NCBI GenBank assembly: GCA_021819105.1
Contig: JAKASK010000002.1
Location: 1-64,000 of the forward strand
Reading direction: 5' to 3'
Source: an archaeon
Lineage (GTDB): Archaea; Thermoproteota; Nitrososphaeria; Nitrososphaerales; Gagatemarchaeaceae
Length of the DNA stretch: 64,000 bases
Part shown: piece after piece, positions 6,821-14,926 of the stretch
Position numbering within the stretch: position 1 is the first letter of the stretch
Layout: every line of letters starts with the position of its first letter
Notes under the pieces: model-generated
What the model was told of the DNA's origin: nothing
Database searches by the model: none
The model's input: the letters and a program-made list of their open reading frames with translations, nothing else
Program-made: the position numbers and the translations under genes

Positions 6821-7150
6821 TTGCCCAAGATAGCCGAAAGCGTCCTCGTGTCGTACTGCGACTTCTGCCAGGAATTGAACGAGCGTGCCAAGGCGCATTC
6901 GAGGTGCAAGCTCTGCGGCTCGCTCCTGTGCGGGCGCCACCAGATAACGATCAGTTTCGACTGCGGAGCGCCTGAGCAAAGGGAAAGAACGCCTGCGCAA
7001 GACCTCTTCGAGAGCCTGCTCATGCAGGTCCCGACGAGCTTCATGGCATGCATCTGCCCTGAGTGCGCCGACAACTCTCGCTTGAGCGAGATCGCCAGGA
7101 GGGTGGTCGACCTGAGGGTGAAGGCCGTTCCGAACAAGGGCACGCCATGA
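6821..7150 (+). CDS. Zinc-binding protein with multiple CxxC pairs
   Basis: The 109-aa product has CDFC, CKLC, LLCGRHQ and CICPEC, enough ligands for two zinc sites in a cross-brace or double-ribbon arrangement. I do not recognise the family. TTG at 6821 is chosen because a TATA-like CATTAATGG lies about 28 nt upstream. It is followed after 19 nt by a helical protein and the two probably form a unit. Confidence 0.6.
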   Translation: MPKIAESVLVSYCDFCQELNERAKAHSRCKLCGSLLCGRHQITISFDCGAPEQRERTPAQDLFESLLMQVPTSFMACICPECADNSRLSEIARRVVDLRVKAVPNKGTP

Positions 7151-7169
7151 AACCCGGTTGAGACAAGCC

Positions 7170-7670
7170 ATGCCGTTCTACCGTGAAGTCGACCGTGCGA
7201 TGTCGAGGATCGAAAGACACATTCAGGCCCTGATGTCCCTTGATGAGAAGCTGGGCGACGACTACGACAAGATGTTCACGGCGCTGCTAGACAGGGCGGA
7301 GGACTTCGGGGAAGCAGATTCCCGGGACCTGAAGGAGCTTGGAAGGCTGAGGAAGCTGAAGCACCTGAACCTGACCACCATCGCCTCGCTCCAATATCTC
7401 AGGATGTGCATCTGGGTCATGCTGGATGGACTTGAATTAGAAGCGCCGTTGGACCCGCGGCGCGCAATCGAGAGACTCAGAGGCGTCAATGAAGCCCTCC
7501 GCGGCTCGTCGGAGACGCAAGTGAAGCGGCTGGACAGGTTTGTAATGATGATGTCAAGGAAGCTGACCGACCGCCCTCCTGACCAGTCGAGGAACATCAT
7601 TCTCGCCCTAAGATCGGTCGACGAAGATGTAGGCAAGATATTCGGTGAAGCGATATCGGTGAGGAGCTAG
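7170..7670 (+). CDS. All-helical protein of unknown function
   Basis: The product (166 aa from ATG 7170; TTG at 7158 is an alternative) is charged and helical, with no membrane segment and no recognisable catalytic motif. Heptad-like spacing occurs in ALLDRAEDFGE and DLKELGRLRKLKHL. It follows the zinc-binding gene in the same direction and could be its partner. Confidence 0.6.
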   Translation: MPFYREVDRAMSRIERHIQALMSLDEKLGDDYDKMFTALLDRAEDFGEADSRDLKELGRLRKLKHLNLTTIASLQYLRMCIWVMLDGLELEAPLDPRRAIERLRGVNEALRGSSETQVKRLDRFVMMMSRKLTDRPPDQSRNIILALRSVDEDVGKIFGEAISVRS

Positions 7671-7849
7671 ACGCCGTCAGAAGGACCGCCGTCCTTTCTT
7701 GAGCCTCTCCGGTGCCGTCGTTCCTCCTCCCAGCAGCGATCGCACCTGACCGAGGGCCAATCGTCGGACTCGCGCATCTTTCCCTCTCTGCCGCACAGCT
7801 CGCATGTATGCTCGCTCCTGTCGGATGCTAACCTGATCAGGTTCTCGAC
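7667..7849 (-). pseudogene. Zinc-ribbon reading frame lacking a start codon
   Basis: The minus-strand frame encodes HTCELCGREGK and, after about 15 residues, RCDRCWEEERR, a clear C-x2-C...C-x2-C zinc ribbon ending at TAG 7667-7669. Going upstream the frame stays open but has no ATG, GTG or TTG and runs straight into a tRNA T-arm-like sequence. A 5'-truncated gene left by an insertion or deletion is the simplest reading. Confidence 0.4.
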
Positions 7850-7860
7850 CTCGGGTGAGT

Positions 7861-7940
7861 GCAGGCCCGACGGGGATCGAACCCGAGTCGCGTGCGCAGC
7901 CGAACATCGGGCGGAGCCTCCGCTATGACTAAGCCTCCAT
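7861..7940 (-). other. tRNA-like remnant (T-arm with box B)
   Basis: The minus strand contains GGTTCGATCCC (7873-7883), matching the box B/T-loop consensus, with a near-complete T-stem, and upstream a possible D-arm including GG in the loop. No complementary acceptor stem or proper anticodon stem can be drawn, so it is not a functional tRNA as read. It may be a tRNA 3' fragment left by integration. Confidence 0.3.
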
Positions 7941-7968
7941 TCAAGCGGAGCGACGCGACCCTATCAGG

Positions 7969-8139
7969 TCACTGAGGAACGCTGTTTTCTGGTACCGAGA
8001 CTTTCTCGTGGGCGGCGACTATTTCGCTCAACCTCCAGTAGAACCAGAGGTCCAGGATCGGTATCAGTCCGATGATGAACCACTTGAGGGTGGATTCTTT
8101 CTTCTTGTGCCTGAGGGTTTCGACGTTAACACCTGACAT
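7969..8139 (-). CDS. Small membrane protein, 56 aa
   Basis: From ATG 8139 to TGA 7969 the frame encodes a basic N-terminus (RHKKKEST), one hydrophobic segment (WFIIGLIPILDLWFYW) and a short polar tail. The layout recalls DUF4234-type small membrane proteins, but that match is tentative. A TTTATGTTAAAAT box lies 27-40 nt upstream. Confidence 0.5.
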   Translation of the reverse strand: MSGVNVETLRHKKKESTLKWFIIGLIPILDLWFYWRLSEIVAAHEKVSVPENSVPQ

Positions 8140-8374
8140 ACAACCATGCCCGTCTCGACGACACTATTTTAACATAAATCTGCGTCCTAGGACACGCGAT
8201 GGTTCGCGGGCTTTGCCCGCCTGAAATAGACTTGGGAAGGGGGGTTCTGTTGGCAAATGACAATCGGAGCCGTCTGGAACGTGCCCCGCTTTGGTTAAAC
8301 CGTCACGGATGGCGCTGTCGAGCCTCCCCCTGCGGACCGTAAGGGAGGGACGGGGTCGATGTAGCCCAGGCGGC
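8140..8374. other. Intergenic region with a short hairpin
   Basis: The only structure I can point to is a perfect hairpin, GCGGGC-TTT-GCCCGC, at 8206-8220. It has no U-tract and may be a repeat unit or chance. The left end holds the promoter of the 56-aa membrane protein. Confidence 0.35.
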
Positions 8375-8548
8375 CCCGCCATGGCCCTCGACAGATGGAC
8401 CGAAGACGCGGACAAATCCTTAGGTCAACTCAGGTCCGCTGGTGCTCCCGCCGTCCAGCCGCCGCATCCTTCAGGCGAGCACAACCGAGCAGCTCGCCTG
8501 CGCGACCCCGACGGGAACCTCGTCAAGAACGTGGCAGGGGCGGCGTAA
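8375..8548 (+). pseudogene. C-terminal remnant of a glyoxalase/VOC-fold protein
   Basis: The frame reads DKSLGQLRSAGAPAVQPP and then LRDPDGNLVK, the standard last helix-strand and metal-ligand region of vicinal-oxygen-chelate proteins. The N-terminal half, including the first metal-binding repeat, is missing and the upstream translation is not protein-like. It is best seen as a truncated gene. Confidence 0.5.
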
Positions 8549-8751
8549 CCGCTCCATCCCGGCTACCCCTGGTGTCGGTGCACCGTTAGAGACGCAAAAA
8601 CGCAGGCTGACCGAGCACCGGCCGGTCGAATCCGCAGGCTTCCCTCGCCAGCCCACTTTGGCACTTCGCGCGTCCAGCAGAAATGGGTCGCCTTCCGGCC
8701 GCACGCGCTGGAGACCAGGGCTGGGCATTCCGGGCCCTCGAAAGGGGCAGG
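8549..8751. other. Stretch without a supported gene
   Basis: Frames here have no family character. It separates the VOC remnant from the end of the PadR gene. Confidence 0.4.
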
Positions 8752-9318
8752 TTACTGATGGGAGCTGGCTCGCTTCGAAGAACCGTCGGGGACCCACCCT
8801 ATCTCCATGTGAACTTCGAGCTTATGGTTTTCTTTCGCGTAGAGGAACTTGAACTTCAGTGGGTCGGTCGGGGTAATCTTCACCGCCTTGTCTGCAGAGA
8901 ACAGGTCCGAAGTCACGATGACCCCTCTGTCGATCGCCGAGCCCAGTTCTGTCAGTATCCTCGACACCTCTCTCCTGTTCGTCTCGGCCTTGAACCTGCT
9001 TATCGACTCGTGCGCTTCCCGGTAGTTCTCCAGGAGTTCGGTCATCTTCGTCCAGTGGGCCATGGACTGCAACAACTGTGCCCTTCCTTCCTCGGTAAGC
9101 GCGTAGTGCTTGCGGTCTGGAACTTCCTCCATGAACTCGATGCGGCTCGTCACCAACTTCCCCCTTTCCAGCCTTTCCAGGGCCGGGTAAATCGTGCCTG
9201 TCTTCGGCTTCCAGAACCCCGAGAAACGTTTCTCCAGTTCCCTGATGATCTCGTAACCATACATCGGTTTCTCCGAAAGCAGGAGTAGGACCCAGAGCGA
9301 CACGGTCTCCAGCTTCAT
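8752..9318 (-). CDS. PadR-family transcriptional regulator
   Basis: The 188-aa protein starts with the PadR hallmark MKLETVSLWVLLLLSEKP, then MYGYEIIRELEKR and the winged-helix segment GTIYPALERLERGKLV. The C-terminal helices mediate dimerisation. I prefer ATG at 9318, where family members begin, over the ATG at 9360. It is divergent from a ChrB-like gene with a shared palindromic TATA box and a dense inverted-repeat array, so it probably represses both. Confidence 0.85.
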   Translation of the reverse strand: MKLETVSLWVLLLLSEKPMYGYEIIRELEKRFSGFWKPKTGTIYPALERLERGKLVTSRIEFMEEVPDRKHYALTEEGRAQLLQSMAHWTKMTELLENYREAHESISRFKAETNRREVSRILTELGSAIDRGVIVTSDLFSADKAVKITPTDPLKFKFLYAKENHKLEVHMEIGWVPDGSSKRASSHQ

Positions 9319-9363
9319 TCCGCGCGGTACCACCTGGGACACGGCCGTGGCACCCGCCAAGCT

Positions 9364-9402
9364 TTATATAAGTAGCCCATCTACTAGGTAGTAGAGCTAC
9401 TA
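9364..9402 (+). promoter_or_regulatory. Shared promoter and palindromic operator array, padR/chrB-like
   Basis: TTATATAA (9364-9371) is a palindromic TATA box. CTACTA-GG-TAGTAG (9381-9394) is an exact inverted repeat, and it overlaps a second one, TAGTAG-AG-CTACTA (9389-9402), that ends on the A of the ATG. A related AGTAG...CTACT pair spans 9371-9385. A PadR dimer bound here would cover the chrB-like transcription start. Confidence 0.6.
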
Positions 9403-9848
9403 TGAAGTGGGTAACGCGGTCAAACGCACATGTGGACAGGATAGCCTGCCCCTGGCTGATCAGGAAATTCGTCGACTCACAAGCGGAGTTCCTCTTCGTG
9501 CCGGCTTCGATGGTCAAGGAGGTCGCGAAATCGGAGGGTGCCATCCCCTTCGACGCCCCGGGCATCGAGCTGACGCACTACGAGGAGGACGGCCACGAGC
9601 GGGTCAGTTTCGACGCAATCATCAAGAAGTACGGCCTCAAGGACCCAGCGCTACTCAAGGTGGCTGAGATAGTGAGGGGAGCGGACGCGAAGATCGCCGA
9701 GGCTCCTCAAGAGTCGGCTGGTCTCAAGGCCGTCGCGGAGGGTTTCCAGGCGATAGCCAAGGACGACCATGACAACATTTCAAGGCAGTTCCCGACCTAT
9801 GATGCGCTCTACGCGTTCTGCAAGCTCGCGGTCCAGAAGAAGGCGTAG
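9402..9848 (+). CDS. ChrB-domain protein (chromate-resistance family)
   Basis: The 148-aa product begins KWVTRSNAHVDRIACPWLIR, followed by EFLFVPAS, which is the ChrB C-terminal-domain signature, and carries conserved acidic and His residues typical of the family. In bacteria ChrB regulates or assists chromate efflux by ChrA, but no chrA lies here, so the substrate in this organism is open. It is transcribed divergently from padR and is followed after 49 nt by a beta-propeller gene. Confidence 0.8.
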   Translation: MKWVTRSNAHVDRIACPWLIRKFVDSQAEFLFVPASMVKEVAKSEGAIPFDAPGIELTHYEEDGHERVSFDAIIKKYGLKDPALLKVAEIVRGADAKIAEAPQESAGLKAVAEGFQAIAKDDHDNISRQFPTYDALYAFCKLAVQKKA

Positions 9849-9897
9849 CGTCACCCGGCGCGACCAGCCCGGGTCGATCAGTGGGTGTTAGCGTAAC

Positions 9898-10842
9898 ATG
9901 CTGGAACGAATAGGGTCGGTCGCACTCCCTTCGCGCCGGACCGATGGCTACGACCACGCGGATGTTCATCAAAGGAGCGGGAAGGTCTACATCGCCCACA
10001 CTGCCAACGACAGCGTAGAGGTCGTCGACGGGGTGAGGCTGGAGCACATCGCGACGATCTCCGGCTGCACCGAAGCGAGCGGCGTTCTATGCGCCCAGGA
10101 GGAGGGGCTGGTGTTTGCCGCTTCTCGAGGAGAGGGCAAGGTGCTCGTGATTGACGCCGGGTCAGACAAGAAGGTCAGCGAAGTCCGAGCGGGGAAGAAG
10201 CCCAACGGACTCGCATGGGACCCGCACAGGGGGCACCTGCTGGTGGCCGACGTCGGTGACAACAAGGCGAGGCTGCTCGACCCCCAGTCTGGGAGGGCTC
10301 TGGCTGAGCTGGCCCTCGAAGGAAGGCCGCGGTGGTCACTGTACGAGCAGAGCCTGGACCTGTTCCTGCTGAACATCAGGGACCCTCCCGGAGTGGCGCT
10401 CATATCACCTGATTCGTTCGCAGTGAAGAAGTTCGTTCCGATCTCAGTTAAGGGGCCCCATGGACTCGAGGCCGTTCCGGGGGCTGGAAGGGGGTTCGTG
10501 GCCTGTGACGGCAAGTCTCTGGTAGAGGTGGACTTCGCGAACGGAAAGGAGCTGGGCTCGGTTCCTCTTTCCGGGGAGCCTGATGTCCTCTGGCTCAACC
10601 CGGCGAAGGGTCGGATCTACTGCGCGATAGGAGAGCCAGGCGTCATCGATGTCATAGACACTCGGAGACTCGTCCCCTTGGAGAAGTTGCCCACCGAAGA
10701 GGGTGCTCACACCCTCACCTTCGACGTGAAGAGGCAACGCCTGTATGCGCTGATGCCGAAATCGCAGTGCGCGGCTGTGTTTGCCGAGAGGAGCGCCCAA
10801 GATTGGCCCGGGGGCTCCGCAGGCCCCACGGAAACCGGTTGA
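9898..10842 (+). CDS. YncE/NHL-type beta-propeller protein
   Basis: The 314-aa protein consists of repeated blade-like units, for example GKVYIAHTANDSVEVVDG, GKVLVIDAGSDKKVSEV and GHLLVADVGDNKARLLDP, as in YncE-like seven-bladed propellers. No signal peptide is evident, so it is probably cytoplasmic. It follows the ChrB-like gene and may share its PadR control. Function unknown; propellers usually act as binding scaffolds. Confidence 0.7.
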   Translation: MLERIGSVALPSRRTDGYDHADVHQRSGKVYIAHTANDSVEVVDGVRLEHIATISGCTEASGVLCAQEEGLVFAASRGEGKVLVIDAGSDKKVSEVRAGKKPNGLAWDPHRGHLLVADVGDNKARLLDPQSGRALAELALEGRPRWSLYEQSLDLFLLNIRDPPGVALISPDSFAVKKFVPISVKGPHGLEAVPGAGRGFVACDGKSLVEVDFANGKELGSVPLSGEPDVLWLNPAKGRIYCAIGEPGVIDVIDTRRLVPLEKLPTEEGAHTLTFDVKRQRLYALMPKSQCAAVFAERSAQDWPGGSAGPTETG

Positions 10843-10907
10843 GTCTCGGCCTATAGGGTCTCTCCAGCCCAAGAGAGGCCCAACGGCTTGCGTGGATGAT
10901 GGCCCGA

Positions 10908-12704
10908 TCAGTCGTGTTTAGACTGCAGGGCGTACATCTTGGCGAACTCGCCGTCGGGCAGGGACATCAGGCGCTCGAAGGTCCCTTCCTCGACGATCCT
11001 GCCCGCCTCCAGGACCACCACCCTGTTGGCAAGTCTGATGGTCGAGAGCCTGTGGGCCACCATGATGGTCGTCCTCCCCTTGATCATGGCCGCCAGCGAA
11101 CGCTGCACCCTGAGCTCGGTGAACGGGTCGAGCCCGGATGTCGCCTCGTCAAGGATGAGCACCTTCGGGTCCCTCAGAAGCGCCCTGGCGAAGCAGATCA
11201 GCTGCTTCTGCCCCATGGAGAGGTTCGTTGCCCCTTCGGCGACCATGGTGTCGTATCCGTCCGGAAGGGCGGAGACGAACTCGTCGACGCCGAGGGCCTT
11301 GGACACCGCCTTCACCTCGTCCGCGGTGGCGCCGGGCTTCCCGTACCTGATGTTGTCGGCTATGGTGGCCGCGAAGAGGACCGGGTCCTGAGGCACGACG
11401 CTCATCCGCACCCGGAAGTCCCTGAACCTGAGTCTCCTGAGGTCAACCCCTCCCAGCACGACGGCACCCTTCTGCGGGTCGTAGAACCTCTGCACCAGGC
11501 CCACTATGCTCGACTTCCCGGCCCCGGTGGGCCCCACTATGGCGACCACTTCGCCGGGGGCGACTTCGAGACTGACGTCCCTGAGGACTGGGTCCCCTTC
11601 CGAGTACCCGAACGTCACGCCCTCGAGCGCCACCCCCCAATCCTTCCCTGGGTCGATGCTCTCCGGGGCTGCAGGCTCCTTGACTTCGACGTCGGTGTTC
11701 ACCAGCTGGGTCACCCGGTCCAGCCCGGTCACCGCCGACTGGAAGGAGTTGTAGAATGTGGTGAGCTGGATTATCGGGTTGAAGAAGGCGTTCACGTAGA
11801 GCATGAACGTCACCAGAGTCCCGACCAGGAGTCGCCCTCCTAGTATCTCCGTAGCGCCGTACCACAGGACTAGGGCAAGGCCCAACGACTCGATCACCTG
11901 GACGATGGAATTGAAGGCAGACGTGTACTTGTTCGCCCTCAGGTTTGCCGTCATGTTCTCGTTGTTCACCACGTCGAAGTTCTGCGAGATCCTGTCTTCG
12001 CTGACGAATGCCTGGGTGACCCGGACCCCGCTTATCCCCTCCTGGAGCTTGGCGGTGACAGCGGCGATCTTCTTCCTAGTCTCCACGAAGTTCCTAGATA
12101 TCCGCCCCTGGAAAACGAGGGTCGTGACCACCAGCGCCGGTATCACCACGAACGACACGAGGCTGAGCTCGACGTTGAAGATGAGCATTATGATGACTAT
12201 CGAGACGATGGTAAGGAACCCCGAGAGGACCTGGGGGAGCTGGAACGTCACGAAGTCCTCCACAGCATCCACGTCGTTCATGATGTAGGACATTATTCTC
12301 CCAGTCTCCCGGGACGAGAAGTAGGAGGGGGAGAGGCGCTGGAGGTGGTCGAAGGCGTCCCGCCTGATGTCCCTCAGGGAGTTCTGGCCCACGAGCTGCA
12401 TCGAGTATGTCCTCCTGTTGTCAGCAACGTAGTTTGCCAGGTACAGCAAGGCGTAGGAACCGGTCAGGAGGGCGACACCGCTGAAGTCTGCGGTGAGCAT
12501 GTCGTTCACTGCGAAGCCGAGAAGGACGGGGCCCACTATCCCGGCGGCGGAGGTGAAGATGAGCCCGCCGAGGGTGATGGCCAGGTCGCGGCGATACCCC
12601 AGGACGTAGCCCACGAGCCGCCGGACCAGGTAAGCGTCGCTGTACTTCCTGTCCTTCCTCGACTCTGGGTCGTCGTCGGCGACGTACATCCCCCTGAGCC
12701 CCAC
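10908..12704 (-). CDS. ABC exporter half-transporter, consensus ATPase site subunit
   Basis: This 598-aa protein has an N-terminal six-helix type-IV exporter domain (residues about 40-330) and a nucleotide-binding domain with Walker A GPTGAGKSS, Walker B VLILDEATSGLD with the catalytic Glu, and signature NLSMGQKQL, which departs from LSGGQ. GTG at 12704 shares one base with the upstream TAG stop. Paired with the next subunit it makes a heterodimeric multidrug/lipid exporter. Its deviant signature would face the partner's degenerate Walker B. Confidence 0.9.
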   Translation of the reverse strand: MGLRGMYVADDDPESRKDRKYSDAYLVRRLVGYVLGYRRDLAITLGGLIFTSAAGIVGPVLLGFAVNDMLTADFSGVALLTGSYALLYLANYVADNRRTYSMQLVGQNSLRDIRRDAFDHLQRLSPSYFSSRETGRIMSYIMNDVDAVEDFVTFQLPQVLSGFLTIVSIVIIMLIFNVELSLVSFVVIPALVVTTLVFQGRISRNFVETRKKIAAVTAKLQEGISGVRVTQAFVSEDRISQNFDVVNNENMTANLRANKYTSAFNSIVQVIESLGLALVLWYGATEILGGRLLVGTLVTFMLYVNAFFNPIIQLTTFYNSFQSAVTGLDRVTQLVNTDVEVKEPAAPESIDPGKDWGVALEGVTFGYSEGDPVLRDVSLEVAPGEVVAIVGPTGAGKSSIVGLVQRFYDPQKGAVVLGGVDLRRLRFRDFRVRMSVVPQDPVLFAATIADNIRYGKPGATADEVKAVSKALGVDEFVSALPDGYDTMVAEGATNLSMGQKQLICFARALLRDPKVLILDEATSGLDPFTELRVQRSLAAMIKGRTTIMVAHRLSTIRLANRVVVLEAGRIVEEGTFERLMSLPDGEFAKMYALQSKHD

Positions 12705-14458
12705 TAGGGACCCCCCTCCGTCCCGAGGACCGCCTGAGGAGCGTACTGCGACCGGTACAGCCTCGCGTAGGCCCCGTCATTCTCAAGGAGCGCCTCGTGG
12801 ACCCCCTGCTCGACGACCCTCCCTCCCTCGAAGACCACTATCCTCTGGGCCAGCCTCAGCGTGGACAGCCGCTGCGTTATGATTATCGTCGTCCTGTTCT
12901 TGATGACCTCCTTCAGCGCGTCTGCGATGGCGAACTCGGTTCCGGCATCGACGCTCGAAAGGGAGTCGTCAAGGATCAGAACCCGGGGGTCAGTCAGGAG
13001 CGTCCTGGCGATCGCGATCCTCTGCTTCTGGCCCCCTGAGAGGGTGACCCCCCTCTCACCGACCCGGGTCTCGTACCCCTCGGGGAACCGGTCGATGAAC
13101 TCGTCTGCGTGGGCGAGCCTGCAGACCCTCTTCACTTCCTCCTGGCTGGCTTCTGTCTTCCCGTAGCAGACGTTCTCCCTAATGGTGGCCGAGAAGAGGA
13201 AGATGTCCTGGCTGACGAGCCCCACGGACGCCCTGAGAGACTTCAGCGTCAGGTCCCTGACGTCGATGCCGTCGATCTTCACCGAACCGGCGGACACGTC
13301 GTAGAAACGCGGGATGAGGTTGGCCGTGGTGGTCTTCCCCGACCCCGAAAGCCCAACGAAGGCCACAACCTCGCCGGGGGGTATGTCCAGGTCGACCCCC
13401 TTGAGGACATCCCTTCCCCTACCGTACCCGAACCTGACCCCGTCGAAGCGGATCGAGCCTTTCACTTCGCCGAGAGGCTTGGCCCCCGGCCTGTCCTTCA
13501 CTTCAGCCTCGGCGTCCACAACCTCCAGTATCCTGTCGAACCCGGCCATGCCGTTCTGCGCGATCAGGATCAGTTGCCCGAGGAACCTGCTCGGTCCTGC
13601 GAGCAGCGCCAGAAGGTTCGCCGCGGCGACGAGCTCCCCCAGGGTGATGGTCCCGGCTATCACAGGGCCGCCGCCCAGGAAGTAGAGCGCGGCGAGATCC
13701 AGGCTGATGATTAGGCTGAGGAGCGGGACGTAGACCGCCCTGACGGCGGAGGAACCGACGATGCCGTCTCTGTATGCCTGGTTGGCAGCGGCGAAACGCG
13801 AGGCCTCCCCGTCCTCTGCGGTGAACGATCTGACGATGCGGGCGCCCGCAACGTTCTGCTGAAGGACCGAGTTCATGGTGCCGTAGTTCTTCCTGGTGAG
13901 CCGCCAGAACGGCCCCTGCGTCTGGCTGAACTTCCAGCTCACCGCAATGATCAACGGAAAGACGACCGAGACTACGGCGGCGAGGTAGAGGTTGAGATAG
14001 AAGAGCGACACTATGACCCCGCCCACGAGAAAGGTGTTAGAGAGCAGCTGGCCCCATCCGAAGCTGACGAACCTCCGGACGGCTTCGACGTCTCCAGTCG
14101 CCCTCGACATCAGCTGCCCTGTCTCGTTTCTGTCGTGGAAGGAGAAGGACTGGGACTGGATGGAGGTGAAGATGGTGTTGCGCATATCATAGATCATCTT
14201 CTGGCCAAGCGCTTGCCCGCCGTAGCTCAGACCGAAGCTGAAGGCCGCCGACACGGCGCTGACCGCCACTATCTCCAGTGAGAGATAGAGCACGTCGGAC
14301 GCGGGCGATTTCGCCACGATGTCGTTCACGGCCTCCCCGGTGAGGAACGGGACGAGGACCCTGAATGCTGTCAGGGCGGTCACGCTGGCCAGCATCACCG
14401 CCGCGATCGCCCAGTGCCTCCTAACGGCCGCCAGCAGCCTCAGGTACTTCTCGAACAA
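12704..14458 (-). CDS. ABC exporter half-transporter, degenerate ATPase site subunit
   Basis: The 584-aa protein has six TM helices (about 15-310) and an NBD with Walker A GLSGSGKTT, a canonical signature TLSGGQKQR and a Walker B VLILDDSLSSVD where Asp replaces the catalytic Glu. This is the expected pattern for the non-hydrolysing site in heterodimeric exporters of the BmrC/D or TM287/288 type. The start is TTG; a GATTTAAG box lies about 40 nt upstream. It is the first gene of the pair. Confidence 0.9.
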   Translation of the reverse strand: MFEKYLRLLAAVRRHWAIAAVMLASVTALTAFRVLVPFLTGEAVNDIVAKSPASDVLYLSLEIVAVSAVSAAFSFGLSYGGQALGQKMIYDMRNTIFTSIQSQSFSFHDRNETGQLMSRATGDVEAVRRFVSFGWGQLLSNTFLVGGVIVSLFYLNLYLAAVVSVVFPLIIAVSWKFSQTQGPFWRLTRKNYGTMNSVLQQNVAGARIVRSFTAEDGEASRFAAANQAYRDGIVGSSAVRAVYVPLLSLIISLDLAALYFLGGGPVIAGTITLGELVAAANLLALLAGPSRFLGQLILIAQNGMAGFDRILEVVDAEAEVKDRPGAKPLGEVKGSIRFDGVRFGYGRGRDVLKGVDLDIPPGEVVAFVGLSGSGKTTTANLIPRFYDVSAGSVKIDGIDVRDLTLKSLRASVGLVSQDIFLFSATIRENVCYGKTEASQEEVKRVCRLAHADEFIDRFPEGYETRVGERGVTLSGGQKQRIAIARTLLTDPRVLILDDSLSSVDAGTEFAIADALKEVIKNRTTIIITQRLSTLRLAQRIVVFEGGRVVEQGVHEALLENDGAYARLYRSQYAPQAVLGTEGGP

Positions 14459-14655
14459 TCCGGTTTCCTTTGACAGTGGCGCACCGTTCTACGGCTTCTT
14501 AAATCCGCGAACGGCCGTTTCGCCCATCAGGAGAATATGGGGCGTTGTTCCTCTGGGCCCCGGCCCGGGCCTGCGTCAGCCGCTGCCGGGCCAGCCTGTC
14601 TAGCCCGACCTGCAGCCACTCGGTTTGCGCCCTTCCAGAGCTGGGAGCCGGACAT

Positions 14656-14925
14656 TCACGCTGTGATGATGAGGTTGGACACCAGCAGGACCATCAGGGC
14701 AAGGTAGCCCACCGCCAGCCAGGCGTCGCTCGGCTCCCTCGACTCGCGCCTCGACCTGTAGATGTAGGAGATCATCGCGAAGGCCAGGAGGTCGAGGCTG
14801 AGGTAGAGCGCGAAGGTGTCAGTCTGTATCTGGGTCAGCGGGTTGAGGAGCCATATGACCACCAGGGTCGTGACCTGCAGGGCCACCAGGAAGATCACCT
14901 GGAACGAGATCAGGGCCGGGCGCAT
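14656..14925 (-). CDS. Small three-helix membrane protein linked to cytochrome b
   Basis: The 89-aa product has three hydrophobic segments (about 5-27, 36-55, 68-88) and basic residues between the second and third (YRSRRESREPSD). It starts 1 nt after the cytochrome b stop, so it is almost certainly co-translated and may be an accessory subunit of the bc-type complex. I do not recognise the family. Confidence 0.65.
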   Translation of the reverse strand: MRPALISFQVIFLVALQVTTLVVIWLLNPLTQIQTDTFALYLSLDLLAFAMISYIYRSRRESREPSDAWLAVGYLALMVLLVSNLIITA

Positions 14926-14926
14926 C

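Noticed and set aside
8206-8220. GCGGGC-TTT-GCCCGC hairpin as a terminator
   Set aside because: Archaeal terminators rely on U-tracts and this hairpin has none; it stays a possible repeat.
10896-11843. 315-codon plus-strand frame opposite an ABC subunit
   Set aside because: Walker A, Walker B and signature motifs are on the minus strand; the plus frame translates to His/Gly/Arg-rich sequence without domains.
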